DNA of 64,000 bases from Mesorhizobium sp. CA14 (GCF_020165195.1 NZ_JAIUHR010000011.1:86410-150409), one strand, 5' to 3'; positions 1-9,412 are shown, counted from the first letter of the stretch. Numbers and translations: made by a program. The notes: generated from the sequence alone by a model not told the origin.

Positions 1-190
1 CGGGTGCGATCGTGATGCCGGGCAGGTAGCGCGGGTTCTCGCCGCGGGCGATGGCGGCGACGGTCTCAGTGTCGCGCGCATAGAGCCGGACATCATGGCC
101 GGCGCGCAACATGGCCAGCGCCAGCGCCGTGCCCCAGGCGCCACCGCCCAGCACCCCAACGCGCCAGCCGCCGGTGCTTCTCTTGGTCAT
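1..190 (-). CDS. gpsA: Glycerol-3-phosphate dehydrogenase [NAD(P)+], N-terminal part (cut by window edge)
   Basis: The first 63 residues are visible; the rest lies left of the window. They read [20 protein letters not shown] and onward, with the Rossmann dinucleotide motif GxGxxG in the form [11 protein letters not shown], which is characteristic of GpsA. The later segment with ENPRYLPG also matches the family. GpsA reduces dihydroxyacetone phosphate to sn-glycerol 3-phosphate for phospholipid synthesis in the cytoplasm. The ATG overlaps the tsaD stop by four bases (ATGA), so the two are co-transcribed and probably translationally coupled. The tsaD-gpsA pairing is common in Hyphomicrobiales. 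Confidence 0.9.
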   Translation of the reverse strand, partial: MTKRSTGGWRVGVLGGGAWGTALALAMLRAGHDVRLYARDTETVAAIARGENPRYLPGITIAP

Positions 191-1275
191 GCCTTGGCGC
201 CACGCCGGCCCGAGCCGACCAGGGGTGCGGAAATACTGTCGAGCGGCCAGCGCGAGCGCGGCACGAAATCGGCGGCGTTTTCGTCGGCGATGCCGGCGCG
301 CAGCCGCTCGATGCCGGCCCAGGCGATCATCGCCGCATTATCGGTGCAGAGTTTTTGCGGCGGCGCGACAAAGGCGAAGCCGGCCTCGGAACACAGCGCT
401 TCGAGCGTCGCCTTGATTGTGCGGTTGGCGGCGACGCCGCCGGCAACGACCAGCGCCGGCTTTGCCTGGTTCGGGAATTCCTGGCGGAAGCGGGCAAGGG
501 CGCGACCGATGCGATCGCCCAGCGCGTCCGCCACCGCCGCCTGGAAAGAGGCGCAGATATCGGCGACGTCCTGGTCGCTCAGCGGCGCGATCGCCGTCGC
601 CGCCTGGCGCACCGCCGTCTTCAGGCCGGAGAAGGAGAAGTCGGGCTGCGGCGAGCCCTTCATCGGGCGTGGGAAGGCAAAGCGGCCTGCATCGCCGCTG
701 GCGGCCGCCTTCTCGACATTCGGGCCGCCGGGATAGGGCAGGCCAAGCATCTTGGCGGTCTTGTCGAAGGCTTCGCCCAACGCGTCGTCGATGGTGGTCG
801 CCCAGCGCTGGTAATCGCCGACGCCGCGCACCGCGACGATCTGGGTGTGGCCGCCGGAGACGAGCAGAAGCAGGTAAGGAAAATCGAGACCGTCGGTCAG
901 CCGCGCCGTCAGCGCATGGCCCTCGAGGTGGTTGATGGCGATCAACGGCTTGTTGGCGGCGGCGGCGATTGCCTTGGCCGTCATCAGGCCGACGATCAAT
1001 CCGCCGACCAGGCCGGGACCGGCGGTGGCGGCGATGGCGTCGACCTCGTCGAGCGATACCGCCGAATCGGCCAGCGCCGCCTCGACGATGCCGTCCAACG
1101 CCTCGACGTGGGCGCGCGCGGCAATCTCGGGCACGACGCCGCCAAAGGCCGCGTGCTCCTCGATCTGGCTGAGCACGATGTTGGACAGGATTTCAGGCGC
1201 GGCGCCGCCGTCCAGCGCCACCACGCCGGCCGCCGTCTCGTCGCAGCTCGTCTCAATGCCCAGAACGCGGATCAA
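187..1275 (-). CDS. tsaD: tRNA N6-adenosine threonylcarbamoyltransferase TsaD
   Basis: At 362 residues this has the usual length for TsaD/Gcp (Kae1 family). It transfers the threonylcarbamoyl group from TC-AMP to A37 of ANN-decoding tRNAs, in complex with TsaB and TsaE. The N-terminus [14 protein letters not shown] is the family signature, and the metal-binding pair H116/H120 is present in INHLEGH. A C-terminal ASKHA nucleotide-binding segment ([13 protein letters not shown]) follows. The gene is divergent from hemC across a 224-bp gap and overlaps gpsA downstream by four bases. No tsaB or tsaE is in the window. Identification is secure. Confidence 0.97.
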   Translation of the reverse strand: MIRVLGIETSCDETAAGVVALDGGAAPEILSNIVLSQIEEHAAFGGVVPEIAARAHVEALDGIVEAALADSAVSLDEVDAIAATAGPGLVGGLIVGLMTAKAIAAAANKPLIAINHLEGHALTARLTDGLDFPYLLLLVSGGHTQIVAVRGVGDYQRWATTIDDALGEAFDKTAKMLGLPYPGGPNVEKAAASGDAGRFAFPRPMKGSPQPDFSFSGLKTAVRQAATAIAPLSDQDVADICASFQAAVADALGDRIGRALARFRQEFPNQAKPALVVAGGVAANRTIKATLEALCSEAGFAFVAPPQKLCTDNAAMIAWAGIERLRAGIADENAADFVPRSRWPLDSISAPLVGSGRRGAKA

Positions 1276-1338
1276 TTGGTCGCTGTCCTCGAAGATTGTA
1301 CAACCGGCCTTTCCCCGATAGGAGGTCTGCCGATATTC

Positions 1339-1448
1339 AGGTGATGCCGGCCTGCAAGTGGCGGCTTTCTGCGCTTCCGGTGCTCAGGTACTTTAAGTAC
1401 GCTCCGCTCCGGTTCTCGCAAGCCACCACTTTCGGCTCGGCCTGACCT
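1339..1448. repeat. Long imperfect inverted repeat centred on GTACTTTAAGTAC
   Basis: A 110-base stretch in the tsaD/hemC divergent gap folds back on itself. The left arm (AGGTGATGCCGGCCTGCAAG, then TGGCGGCTT) matches the reverse complement of the right arm (CAAGCCACCACTTTCGGCTC, then GGCCTGACCT) with a few mismatches. The centre holds the short palindrome GTACTTTAAGTAC at 1388-1400. It looks like a rhizobial intergenic palindromic element rather than a terminator: there is no T-run, and both flanking genes point away from it. Any effect on hemC or tsaD transcription is unknown. Confidence 0.6.
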
Positions 1449-1499
1449 CAATCTCGACGGACCTCGGCCAAGGACGGGGGTTATCACGGACCGCGCGCC

Positions 1500-2423
1500 A
1501 TGCAAACTTTGAAAATCGGAACACGCGGCAGCCCGCTGGCACTGGCCCAGGCGCATGAGACGCGGGCGCGGCTGATGCAGGCGCACGGCCTGCCCGAGCA
1601 GGCGTTCGAGGTGGTGCCGATCTCGACCAGCGGCGACCGCATCCAGGACCGGCCGCTGTCGGAGGCCGGCGGCAAGGGCCTGTTCACCAAGGAAATCGAG
1701 GAGGCGCTGCTCGACGGCCGCATCGACATCGCCGTGCATTCGTCGAAGGACATGCCGACGGTACTGCCCAATGGTTTGGAGCTTGTCACTTTCCTGCAGC
1801 GCGAGGACGCGCGCGACTCCTTCATCGGCAAGAAGGTGAAGCGGATCGCCGACCTGCCGCATGGTGCGACGGTCGGGTCGTCGTCGCTGCGGCGTCAGGC
1901 GCTGCTCCGCCGCATGCGGCCGGACCTCGACGTGGTGATGTTCCGCGGCAATGTGCAGACCAGGCTGCGCAAGCTGGAGGAAGGCGTCGCCGAAGGCACC
2001 ATCCTCGCCTATGCCGGGCTGAAAAGGCTCGGGCTCGAACATGTCGTCACCGACCTGATGCCGCTGGAGGCTTTTCCGCCGGCGCCGGGACAAGGCGCGA
2101 TCGGCATCGAAGCGCGCATCGGCGATTGCGACGTCGAGAGAATGCTGGCGGCGATCCATCATGTGCCGACCGGCCAGGCGCTCGCCTGCGAGCGCGCCTT
2201 CCTCGCCGCGCTCGACGGCTCCTGCCGCACGCCGATCGCCGGCCATGCGACGGTGTCGGGCGAGAAACTGTCCTTTGACGGGCTGATTATCTCGCCCGAC
2301 GGCACGGAATCGCATGAGGTCCGGCTGGAAGGCGAGGCCGCGGACGCGGCGGAGATCGGCCTGGACGCGGCGCGGACGGTTCGCGCGAGGGCCGGTGCGA
2401 CATTCTTCGACGGCTGGGCCTGA
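1500..2423 (+). CDS. hemC: Porphobilinogen deaminase (hydroxymethylbilane synthase)
   Basis: 307 residues, normal family length. It polymerises four porphobilinogen molecules into hydroxymethylbilane in tetrapyrrole synthesis. The N-terminus has the expected [13 protein letters not shown], followed by the [20 protein letters not shown] block. C242 in [12 protein letters not shown] is the residue that carries the dipyrromethane cofactor. The GTVRG-type arginine-rich substrate segments ([21 protein letters not shown]) are intact. It is the first gene of a run continuing into hemD, mic60 and hemY, and hemD starts one base after its stop. Confidence 0.97.
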   Translation: MQTLKIGTRGSPLALAQAHETRARLMQAHGLPEQAFEVVPISTSGDRIQDRPLSEAGGKGLFTKEIEEALLDGRIDIAVHSSKDMPTVLPNGLELVTFLQREDARDSFIGKKVKRIADLPHGATVGSSSLRRQALLRRMRPDLDVVMFRGNVQTRLRKLEEGVAEGTILAYAGLKRLGLEHVVTDLMPLEAFPPAPGQGAIGIEARIGDCDVERMLAAIHHVPTGQALACERAFLAALDGSCRTPIAGHATVSGEKLSFDGLIISPDGTESHEVRLEGEAADAAEIGLDAARTVRARAGATFFDGWA

Positions 2424-2424
2424 C

Positions 2425-3138
2425 ATGGTCCGCGTCCTGGTGACGAGGCCGGAGCCGGGCGCGTCGCGCACGGCACTACGCCTCGAAGCCCTGGGATTTC
2501 AGCCTGTCCTGCTGCCGCTGACCAAGACCATCGCATTGCCTGTCGAGGCGAGCATCGGCGGCAATGCCGTCGCGGTCGCGGTCACCAGCGCCAATGCGGT
2601 GCGGCATGCGCCGCAAGCTCTGGTCGCGGCGCTTGCGCGCCTGCCTTGCCACGCGGTCGGGAAAAGGACGGCCGAAGCCTGCCGCGCGGTGGGATTTTTT
2701 GCCGTCACCGAAGGTCCGGGCGATGCCGAGGCGCTGGCCGATGCCATCGCCGGCGGCCTTGCCGGCAAGGCAATCGTCTATCTGTGCGGCCGCGTCCGCT
2801 TCCCGCTGTTCGAGCAGCGGCTGGCGGCGGCGGGCGTGCATGTCCAGGCGATCGAGACTTACGACACGATAGGTGTCGACCATAACGATGCCGATGTGGT
2901 CGCTCGTCTGTCGGACCGGCCGATCGACGCCGCGCTGCTCTATTCGGCCAAGGCCAGCTTGGCGCTGGTCGGCCTGATTAAGCGACCGACGCTACGGCAT
3001 CTCTTTGAGCGAACAGAATTCCTGGCGCTGTCGGCCCGTGTCGCCGAGCCGGTGGAAGGGGTTGCCGGCAGCAGGGTCCGCGTCGCATCCAAACCCGAGG
3101 AAGACGCGTTGCTCGCGGTTTTGTCGCAACCGCGCTAG
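2425..3138 (+). CDS. hemD: Uroporphyrinogen-III synthase
   Basis: 237 residues from the ATG at 2425, one base after the hemC stop; an in-frame ATG further upstream would overlap hemC by over 100 bases and is unlikely. It closes and inverts ring D of hydroxymethylbilane to give uroporphyrinogen III. HemD is poorly conserved, but the N-terminal VLVTRPEPGASRTA, the central SANAVRHA segment, and a C-terminal YSAKASLALVGL region fit the two-domain fold. Its place directly after hemC makes the call firm. Confidence 0.92.
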   Translation: MVRVLVTRPEPGASRTALRLEALGFQPVLLPLTKTIALPVEASIGGNAVAVAVTSANAVRHAPQALVAALARLPCHAVGKRTAEACRAVGFFAVTEGPGDAEALADAIAGGLAGKAIVYLCGRVRFPLFEQRLAAAGVHVQAIETYDTIGVDHNDADVVARLSDRPIDAALLYSAKASLALVGLIKRPTLRHLFERTEFLALSARVAEPVEGVAGSRVRVASKPEEDALLAVLSQPR

Positions 3139-3244
3139 GCCGCGTCATCACACCGCCCCTTTTCACCGCTTGGTGATGTGCTAGAGCATGCTGACGCTCT
3201 GGACCCCTTTGATCCATCCTCAAGCCATTTTGCGGAGCCCAAGC

Positions 3245-4711
3245 ATGGTCAAGACGCCGAAGATGCGACATTCGAAGACCCGGCGCGAGCCGGTGACCAT
3301 CGAACTCGAGCCCGGCGCCGTCTCGCGAATCACCGACGAGGATGCCGCCAAGGCCGAGGCCAAGGCAGCGCAAACCGACGAGGCAAAGGCGGAAGAGGCG
3401 GCCGCCGCTTCGCAGCCGGAGGCGCCGGAAGAGCCGATCCATGCCGAACAGGCCGATATCGAGCCTTGGGAGCACAGCGACGTTGCCCAGGCAGCGGCCG
3501 ATAAGCCCGATGCCGGCAAGGACGAGCCTGAGGCGCCATATCCCGGCGGTTCCGACGCGCCGAAGAGCCAGCCCAAGGGCTTCGATTACAATTTCGAGGA
3601 CGCATCCGCGCCTGGCCCCGGCGCTTCGGCATCGAAGGCAAGCGAGACACGAAGTGAGACACGGGACGAGGATCGCGTGCCGCAGCCATCACGCAGAACC
3701 GGCGTCAACGCCATCGCTGCGGGCGTCGTCGGCGGCGTGATCGCGCTTGCCGGCGCCGGCCTGCTGCAAGCGGTCGGCTTGGTCGGCTCGTCGGGATCGG
3801 GCGGCGGGTCGCTCGATAGCGTCAACGGCGAGATCGCTTCGCTGAAAAGCGAAATCGCGGCGCTGAAGGAAAGCGGCGGCACCTCGGCCAAGGTCGACGG
3901 CCTGTCCTCGGCGCTCGAGCAGGTCAAGGCCGATGTGGCGGCGCTGAAATCCTCGGCCGGCCAGGGCGGCGACGGTGCCGCGCTCAAGGCGCTCGGCGAC
4001 AAGGTCGGCCAGATCGAGACAACCGTCGCCGAGCTGCAGAAGGGCAATGCGGCGCCCGTCAATCTCGGTCCGCTCAACGAGAAGATCGCCGGGCTCGACG
4101 CGCTGGTGAAATCGACCGGCGACGCGGCCAAGGCCGCGGACGGCCGTGTGGCTGCGCTGGAGCAGTCCGTGTCGCAGCTTTCCGGCAAGGTCGAGGCGCA
4201 GGCCTCGCAACCCAAGATCGCGCTGGCGATCGCCGCCTCGGCGCTGAAGTCGGCGCTCGATCGCGGCGCGCCCTTCGCGACCGAGCTCGACACCTTCGCG
4301 GCGATCGCGCCCGACGCGCCCGAGCTCGCGGCGCTGCGCTCCTATGCCGAAAAGGGCGTGCCGACCCGCGCCACCATTGCTGCGGAGGCCGATGCCGCCG
4401 CCAACGCCATGGTCGAGGCGGCAAAGCCGCTCGATCAGAATGCCGGCTTCTTCCAGAGCCTGGTGTCGAGCGCTGAATCGCTGGTCAAGGTGCGGCCGGT
4501 CGGCGCCGTCGAGGGCAAGGGGGTGCCGGAAACCGTGGCTCGCATGGAAGTGGCGGTCAACCAGGGCGACTACGCCAAGGCGCTCGGCGAATATGACACG
4601 CTGCCGGACGCGGCAAAGGCAGCCGGCGCCGACTTTGCCGGCAAACTGAAGGCGCGGCTCGAGGTCGAAAAGCAGCTCGAAGCGCTGATTGCCGGCGCGA
4701 CGAAGGCTTAA
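3245..4711 (+). CDS. mic60: Alphaproteobacterial Mic60/mitofilin-like inner-membrane protein (COG4223)
   Basis: 488 residues from the ATG at 3245 (MVKTPKMRHSKTRREP). The first 150 residues are acidic and low in complexity. One membrane segment follows at about residues 153-178 (GVVGGVIALAGAGLLQAVGL), then a long coiled coil of repeated AxLK/ALE heptads, and a C-terminal mitofilin-like helical domain. Proteins of this type between hemD and hemY are the bacterial homologues of mitochondrial Mic60, which bends inner membranes at crista junctions and contacts the outer membrane. The gene order hemC-hemD-mic60-hemY is the known alphaproteobacterial arrangement. A start at 3188 is possible, but its added 19 residues look non-coding. 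Confidence 0.85.
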   Translation: MVKTPKMRHSKTRREPVTIELEPGAVSRITDEDAAKAEAKAAQTDEAKAEEAAAASQPEAPEEPIHAEQADIEPWEHSDVAQAAADKPDAGKDEPEAPYPGGSDAPKSQPKGFDYNFEDASAPGPGASASKASETRSETRDEDRVPQPSRRTGVNAIAAGVVGGVIALAGAGLLQAVGLVGSSGSGGGSLDSVNGEIASLKSEIAALKESGGTSAKVDGLSSALEQVKADVAALKSSAGQGGDGAALKALGDKVGQIETTVAELQKGNAAPVNLGPLNEKIAGLDALVKSTGDAAKAADGRVAALEQSVSQLSGKVEAQASQPKIALAIAASALKSALDRGAPFATELDTFAAIAPDAPELAALRSYAEKGVPTRATIAAEADAAANAMVEAAKPLDQNAGFFQSLVSSAESLVKVRPVGAVEGKGVPETVARMEVAVNQGDYAKALGEYDTLPDAAKAAGADFAGKLKARLEVEKQLEALIAGATKA

Positions 4712-4720
4712 GGAGACAAG

Positions 4721-6298
4721 ATGATCCGCCTCCTCGTCTTCCTCGCCGTCGTCTTCGCGCTCGGGCTCGGCTTTGCCTGGCTGGCCGACCGTCCGGGCGA
4801 GATGATCGTCACCTTCAACGGCTACCAGTACCAGGTCACGCTGATGGTGGCGGCGGTTGCGATCGTCGCCGTGGTCGCCGCGGTGATGATCGGCTGGTGG
4901 CTGATCAAGTCGCTGTGGAACAGCCCCTATACGATCTCGCGCTATTTCCGCGTGCGCCGCCGCGACCGCGGCTATCAGGCGCTGTCGACCGGCATGATCG
5001 CCGCCGGCGCCGGCGACGGCGCGCTGGCGCGCAAGAAGACCAAGGAGGCGGCGAAGCTGATCAGCTCCGACCAGGAGCCGCTGATCAACTTGCTCGACGC
5101 GCAGGCCTCGCTGCTCGAAGGCGATCATGAGGGTGCGCGCGAGAAATTCGAGCGCATGCTCGACGATCCCGAGATGCGGCTGCTCGGGCTGCGCGGGCTC
5201 TATCTGGAGGCCGAGCGCCTCGGCGACCGCAATGCCGCGCGCCACTATGCCGGCCGCGCCGCGGCGGTGGCGCCGCAGCTTGCCTGGGCGGCGGAATCGA
5301 CGCTGGAGGAACTCACCGAACGCGGTGACTGGGACGGCGCGCTGAAGCTGGTCGAGGCGCAGAAATCGACCAGGCAGATCGAGCGTGACGTCGCCAACCG
5401 CCGCCGCGCTGTGCTGCTCACCGCCAAGGCGCAGGCGCTGGTCGACAGCGACCCGAACGCGGCCCGTACCGCGGCGCTCGAGGCCAACAAGCTGGCGCCG
5501 GATTTCGCGCCGGCCGCGGTGATCGCCGCCGATCTGGTTATCCGGCAAAACGACGTGCGCAAGGGGTCCAAGATCCTGGAGGCCGCCTGGAAAGCCGAGC
5601 CACATCCCGACATCGCCGAGCTCTATACCCATGCCAGGCCGGGAGACGCCGTCCTCGACCGCCTCAACCGGGCGAAGAAGCTGCAGGAATTGAAGAAGAA
5701 CCATGCCGAGTCGGCGATGGCCGTGGCGCGCGCGGCGCTCGACGCGCAGGATTTCGCCACCGCGCGGCGCGAGGCGGAGGCCGCGATTCGCATGGATCGC
5801 CGAGAGGGCGCCTATCTTCTGCTTGCCGATATCGAAGAGGCCGAGACCGGCGACCAGGGCAAGGTGCGGCAACTGCTGTCCAAGGCCGTGCGCGCGCCGC
5901 GCGATCCGGCCTGGGTGGCGGACGGTGTCATCTCCGAGCGCTGGGCGCCGGTCTCGCCGGTCACCGGCAAGCTCGACGCCTTCACCTGGCGTGCGCCGAT
6001 GGAACGTCTTGGCCAGCTGATCGACAGCGACGCGGATATCGGCGTGCCGGCGATCACCGCTGCGCCGCCTGTCCAGCCTGTCGCCGAGAAGGCGATCGAC
6101 ATCGTCGCCGATGCTCCGGCCGAGAAGCCGGCGCCGGTGCCGTCAAACGGAGGCGAGAAGCAAGCGCCCGTTGCGGAAGCCGTCAGCGAGGCCGAAATCG
6201 GTGAGCCCGGTTCGGAGCTGCCGCCTCTGCCGGATGACCCTGGCGTCACGCCGGAAGAAGAAGCGGAAAAATCGCAGCGCCGCTTTCGTTTGTTCTGA
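4721..6298 (+). CDS. hemY: HemY-like membrane protein with TPR repeats
   Basis: 525 residues. Two N-terminal membrane segments (about 1-20 and 38-65, the second IVAVVAAVMIGWWLIKSLW) form the HemY_N domain. TPR-like helical repeats follow (ARHYAGRAAAVAPQLAWAA, AALEANKLAPDFAPAAVIAA), and the C-terminus is a proline- and acid-rich tail. HemY (not the protoporphyrinogen oxidase of the same name) is a late-haem-pathway protein of uncertain biochemistry, thought to organise enzymes at the inner membrane. It begins nine bases after mic60 with AGGAGA before the ATG, so the two are one transcript. The acidic tail is longer than in enterobacterial HemY. Confidence 0.9.
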   Translation: MIRLLVFLAVVFALGLGFAWLADRPGEMIVTFNGYQYQVTLMVAAVAIVAVVAAVMIGWWLIKSLWNSPYTISRYFRVRRRDRGYQALSTGMIAAGAGDGALARKKTKEAAKLISSDQEPLINLLDAQASLLEGDHEGAREKFERMLDDPEMRLLGLRGLYLEAERLGDRNAARHYAGRAAAVAPQLAWAAESTLEELTERGDWDGALKLVEAQKSTRQIERDVANRRRAVLLTAKAQALVDSDPNAARTAALEANKLAPDFAPAAVIAADLVIRQNDVRKGSKILEAAWKAEPHPDIAELYTHARPGDAVLDRLNRAKKLQELKKNHAESAMAVARAALDAQDFATARREAEAAIRMDRREGAYLLLADIEEAETGDQGKVRQLLSKAVRAPRDPAWVADGVISERWAPVSPVTGKLDAFTWRAPMERLGQLIDSDADIGVPAITAAPPVQPVAEKAIDIVADAPAEKPAPVPSNGGEKQAPVAEAVSEAEIGEPGSELPPLPDDPGVTPEEEAEKSQRRFRLF

Positions 6299-6343
6299 GG
6301 CTGTGTTCTGGGACCGGGTTTGGTGGGCAGGGAAAAAACATCG

Positions 6344-6823
6344 ATGTTCGAGCGCGTATTGTCCTTCCTGAGGGATCTGCCGGCTGGGCGCGAGGCCAAG
6401 CCGAGCGCCGACGATCCGCGCGTCGCGGCTTCGGCGCTGCTCTATCATGTGATGAACGCCGACGGCGTGCGCCAGGACGTCGAGTGGGAACGGTTCAAGC
6501 AGATCCTGGCCGAGACCTATTCGGTGAGCGGCGAGGAGCTCGATGCGCTGGCGGCGGCCGGCGAGCGCGCCGACAATGAGGCGATCGACCTCTACGCCTT
6601 CACCAGCGTCTTGAAGCGCCACCTCGACCCCGAGGCGCGCAAGGCCTTCATCGGCCTGATGTGGGAAATCGTCTATGCCGATGGCGAGCTTGACGAGCTC
6701 GAGGACAATACCGTCTGGCGGGTCGCCGAGCTCATCGGCGTCGAGCGTCGCGACCGCATCGAGGCGCGCCGCAAGGCGGCGGCCGCGGTGCCCGGAGCGC
6801 GGGGCACGTCGAGCGACGAATAA
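6344..6823 (+). CDS. TerB-like (tellurite resistance TerB / DUF533-type) protein
   Basis: 159 residues from the ATG at 6344 (MFERVLSFLRDLP). It has the all-helical TerB fold, with the paired acidic segments typical of the family: VMNADGVRQDVEWERFKQIL near the N-terminus and EIVYADGELDELEDNTVWRV near the C-terminus, each with a DG(E/V) metal-binding-like loop. No signal peptide or membrane segment is visible. TerB-type proteins are linked to metal sensing or stress, but no other ter gene is nearby, so the role is unknown. It lies 45 bases after hemY and 18 before the amidotransferase gene, consistent with one operon. Confidence 0.8.
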   Translation: MFERVLSFLRDLPAGREAKPSADDPRVAASALLYHVMNADGVRQDVEWERFKQILAETYSVSGEELDALAAAGERADNEAIDLYAFTSVLKRHLDPEARKAFIGLMWEIVYADGELDELEDNTVWRVAELIGVERRDRIEARRKAAAAVPGARGTSSDE

Positions 6824-6841
6824 CAGGATCCTTCGCCTTCC

Positions 6842-7558
6842 ATGCCACCCAGACCGAGGCCGAGACCAAAAATCCTGATCGTGCTGCATCAGGAGACTTC
6901 GAGCCCCGGCCGCGTCGGCCACATGCTCCTGGAAGAAGGCTTCGACCTCGACATCCGCCGGCCGCCCTTGGGTGACGAATTGCCCTGCACGCTGGACGGT
7001 CATGCCGGCGCGGTTATCTTCGGCGGGCCGATGAGCGCCAATGACGAGGACGAGTTCGTTCGCCGCGAAACCGACTGGCTGGAAATCCCGCTCAAGGAGA
7101 ACCGGCCGTTCCTCGGCATCTGCCTCGGGGCGCAGATGCTCGCCAACCATCTCGGCGGCAAGGTCGAGGGCCACGGCGAAGGCCTGGTCGAGATCGGCTG
7201 GTATCCGCTGAAGGCGACCGAGGCCGGCAAGAAACTGCTGCACTGGCCGGAGATGGTCTACCAGTTTCATCGCGAGGGCTTTTCGCTGCCGAAGGAAGCG
7301 ACGCTGCTGGCGACCGCGGAAACCTATCCCAATCAGGCCTTCCGCTATGGCGACAATGCCTGGGGCATCCAGTTCCATGGCGAGCTGACAAGGATGATGA
7401 TGCAGCGCTGGGTGGTGCGCGGCGCGCATCGCTTCGAGCTGCCCGGCGCGCAGCCCGGCCGCGACCATCTCGGCGGCCGGCTGATCTGGGACATGCACCT
7501 CAAACGCTGGCTGGGCGAGTTTTTGGGGCTGATTTTTGGCAGGCCGGCTGTGGGGTAG
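6842..7558 (+). CDS. Class I glutamine amidotransferase (GMP synthase-like)
   Basis: 238 residues. The triad of a class I amidotransferase is present: nucleophile C94 in LGICLGAQML, and His-x-Glu in WGIQFHGELT. The oxyanion region FGGPMSANDED is also typical. Proteins of this stand-alone subfamily are usually annotated as GMP synthase-like amidotransferases and hydrolyse glutamine or gamma-glutamyl compounds. No synthetase domain is attached and no partner is encoded nearby. It follows the terB-like gene by 18 bases. Confidence 0.85.
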   Translation: MPPRPRPRPKILIVLHQETSSPGRVGHMLLEEGFDLDIRRPPLGDELPCTLDGHAGAVIFGGPMSANDEDEFVRRETDWLEIPLKENRPFLGICLGAQMLANHLGGKVEGHGEGLVEIGWYPLKATEAGKKLLHWPEMVYQFHREGFSLPKEATLLATAETYPNQAFRYGDNAWGIQFHGELTRMMMQRWVVRGAHRFELPGAQPGRDHLGGRLIWDMHLKRWLGEFLGLIFGRPAVG

Positions 7559-7698
7559 GGCGAAAGGCCAATAGCCCGAGACGGAACTTAAGCCAAAGAC
7601 GACTTCGCAATCGGCGCTGTGCACGGGCAGTCTCGCCGGTATCGACGAGCCGCGAATCTGTGCTAAGGCGCCGCCCAATCAATCAAAGGGACGACACC

Positions 7699-7929
7699 GT
7701 GAGCGAACTGACCTTGGCCGAGGCGACCGAAAATATCTATGCTTCACTCCGAGCCGACAATGCCGACCTCGATGCGCATATCGCGGCACTCAAGGCGGCG
7801 CTGGCGCGGGAGGGAAAGAAACAGGCGGTGTTCGATCCGGCCAAGCTGGCGCAGAGCAACCGCGCCGGCCGCAAGTTGATGCAGGCCTATTTTCGGCAGC
7901 GCGGCGTTAGTGTCAGCTTTTCGGAGTAA
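7699..7929 (+). CDS. Small conserved-looking protein, unknown function
   Basis: 76 residues from a GTG at 7699, chosen because AAAGGGA lies about eight bases upstream; an in-frame ATG at 7660 lacks such a site. The protein is soluble, helical and rich in Ala, Lys and Arg, with the pattern NADLDAHIAALKAALAREGK and a C-terminal GRKLMQAYFRQRGVSVSF. I do not recognise a domain. It is preceded by a 140-bp gap and convergent with the MFS gene. Codon use resembles its neighbours, which supports a real gene. Confidence 0.65.
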   Translation: MSELTLAEATENIYASLRADNADLDAHIAALKAALAREGKKQAVFDPAKLAQSNRAGRKLMQAYFRQRGVSVSFSE

Positions 7930-8015
7930 ATCTGCTCGCGACCCTGTCTCCCTGGTCGACGGCGCAGCCCGATCGCCCCGAGCGTCAGAATCCGGCGGCT
8001 TAGATCAGAACGCGA

Positions 8016-9254
8016 TCAATTCCGGCTGTTGAGATGCCGCACTTGCCGCAGCGCCGGGAACAGATAAGCCCACAGGCCGGCGACCGCGATGGCGCCGATG
8101 CCGCCGATCACCACTGCGGGAACCGTGCCGATCAGCGCCGCCATGGTGCCGGCGCGGAATTCGCCGACCTCGTTCGAGGCGCCGACGAAGACCTGGTTGA
8201 CGGCGTTGACGCGGCCGCGCACCTCGTCCGGCGTCCAGAGCTGGATCAGCGTCTCGCGGATATAGACGCTGAACATGTCGGTGGCGCCGAGCAGGGCAAG
8301 TGCCGCGATCGACAGCCAGGTGATGGTCGAGACGCCGAACAGCACCGTGAAGGCGCCGAACAGGGCAACGAAGCCCAGCATGATCTTGCCGGCATGGTCG
8401 CGGATCGGATGGCCGGCAAGCCAGACGGCGACGCAGATGGCGCCGATGCCGGGCGCCGAGCGCAGCAGGCCAAGTCCCCAGGGGCCGAGCTCGAGGATGT
8501 CGCGCGCATAGACCGGCAGCAGCGCCGAGGCGCCCGACAGGAGCACGGCGAACAGGTCGAGCGAGATCGCGCCGAGCACGATCTTCTCGTCCCAGATGTA
8601 GCCGAAGCCGGCAAACAGCGTCTGCATCGTCGGCTTGTCGGTGGCCGTCTGCTGGGCGGGCTTCGGGATGGTGAAGATGAGCAGCCCGGCAGCGAGCATC
8701 AGGACGGCGGCGGTGGCGTAAGCGACTTCCGCCGACACGCCGTAGAGCAGGCCGCCGGCGACCGGGCCGACGATGGTCGCCGTCTGCCAGGCCGACGAGT
8801 TCCAGGCTATCGCGTTGGCGAAATCTTCCTGCGGCACCAGATTGGCGAACAAAGAGGACGAGGCCGGGCCGTAGAAGGCGCGGGCTATGCCGAACATGAC
8901 CAGCACGAGGAAGATCGGCAGAGGGCTGGTCAGGCCGCGCAGCGTCAGAAGCAGCAGAGCCAAGGCGCAGCCGGCCTCGACCAGGGTCGCCAGCGTCATG
9001 ATCAGCCGGCGGCCGAAGCGGTCGGCGACGACGCCGGTGACCAGAACCAGGAGAAGCGAGGGCAGGAACTGGACGATGCCGACAATGCCGAGGTCGAACG
9101 GATCGCGGGTCAGGTCATAGACCTGCCAGCCGACAGCGACCGAGACGATCATGGTGGCGAATGTCGTGAGGAAGCGCGCCGTCCAGTAGCTGAGGAACGG
9201 GCGATGCCGGAACGCGGCGTAGCGCTGGTCTGGTGACGTTGTTTCGACGGTCAT
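8016..9254 (-). CDS. MFS transporter (MFS_3 / enterobactin-exporter-like)
   Basis: 412 residues with about twelve hydrophobic segments. The N-terminus (FRHRPFLSYWTARFLTTFAT) and the loop VVADRFGRRLIM after helix 2 match the MFS_3 group, which includes EntS-type exporters. The central loop (about residues 195-215, KPAQQTATDKPTMQ) separates the two six-helix halves. The substrate cannot be told from sequence. The gene is transcribed alone or with distant neighbours: 158 bp separate it from the aminotransferase gene upstream. No siderophore genes are nearby. Confidence 0.88.
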   Translation of the reverse strand: MTVETTSPDQRYAAFRHRPFLSYWTARFLTTFATMIVSVAVGWQVYDLTRDPFDLGIVGIVQFLPSLLLVLVTGVVADRFGRRLIMTLATLVEAGCALALLLLTLRGLTSPLPIFLVLVMFGIARAFYGPASSSLFANLVPQEDFANAIAWNSSAWQTATIVGPVAGGLLYGVSAEVAYATAAVLMLAAGLLIFTIPKPAQQTATDKPTMQTLFAGFGYIWDEKIVLGAISLDLFAVLLSGASALLPVYARDILELGPWGLGLLRSAPGIGAICVAVWLAGHPIRDHAGKIMLGFVALFGAFTVLFGVSTITWLSIAALALLGATDMFSVYIRETLIQLWTPDEVRGRVNAVNQVFVGASNEVGEFRAGTMAALIGTVPAVVIGGIGAIAVAGLWAYLFPALRQVRHLNSRN

Positions 9255-9412
9255 GATTCAAGGGCCCCTTTTTGACAATGGCCGGCGGGGCACTTCCACG
9301 GTGGGCGCTGGTCCGGCCGCAACCCTTTAGCCCAGTTCGCCATGCCATGCGCGCAAAAAAATCCGCGCCAGATGTAAGAAAATCGAAATTCTCTGCTCTG
9401 GTGAGGGGGCGT

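Noticed and set aside
3689..5872. A 727-codon open frame on the minus strand across mic60 and hemY
   Set aside because: The product is Arg/Gly/His/Gln-rich and has no recognisable domain. It is the mirror of two well-supported genes in high-GC DNA.
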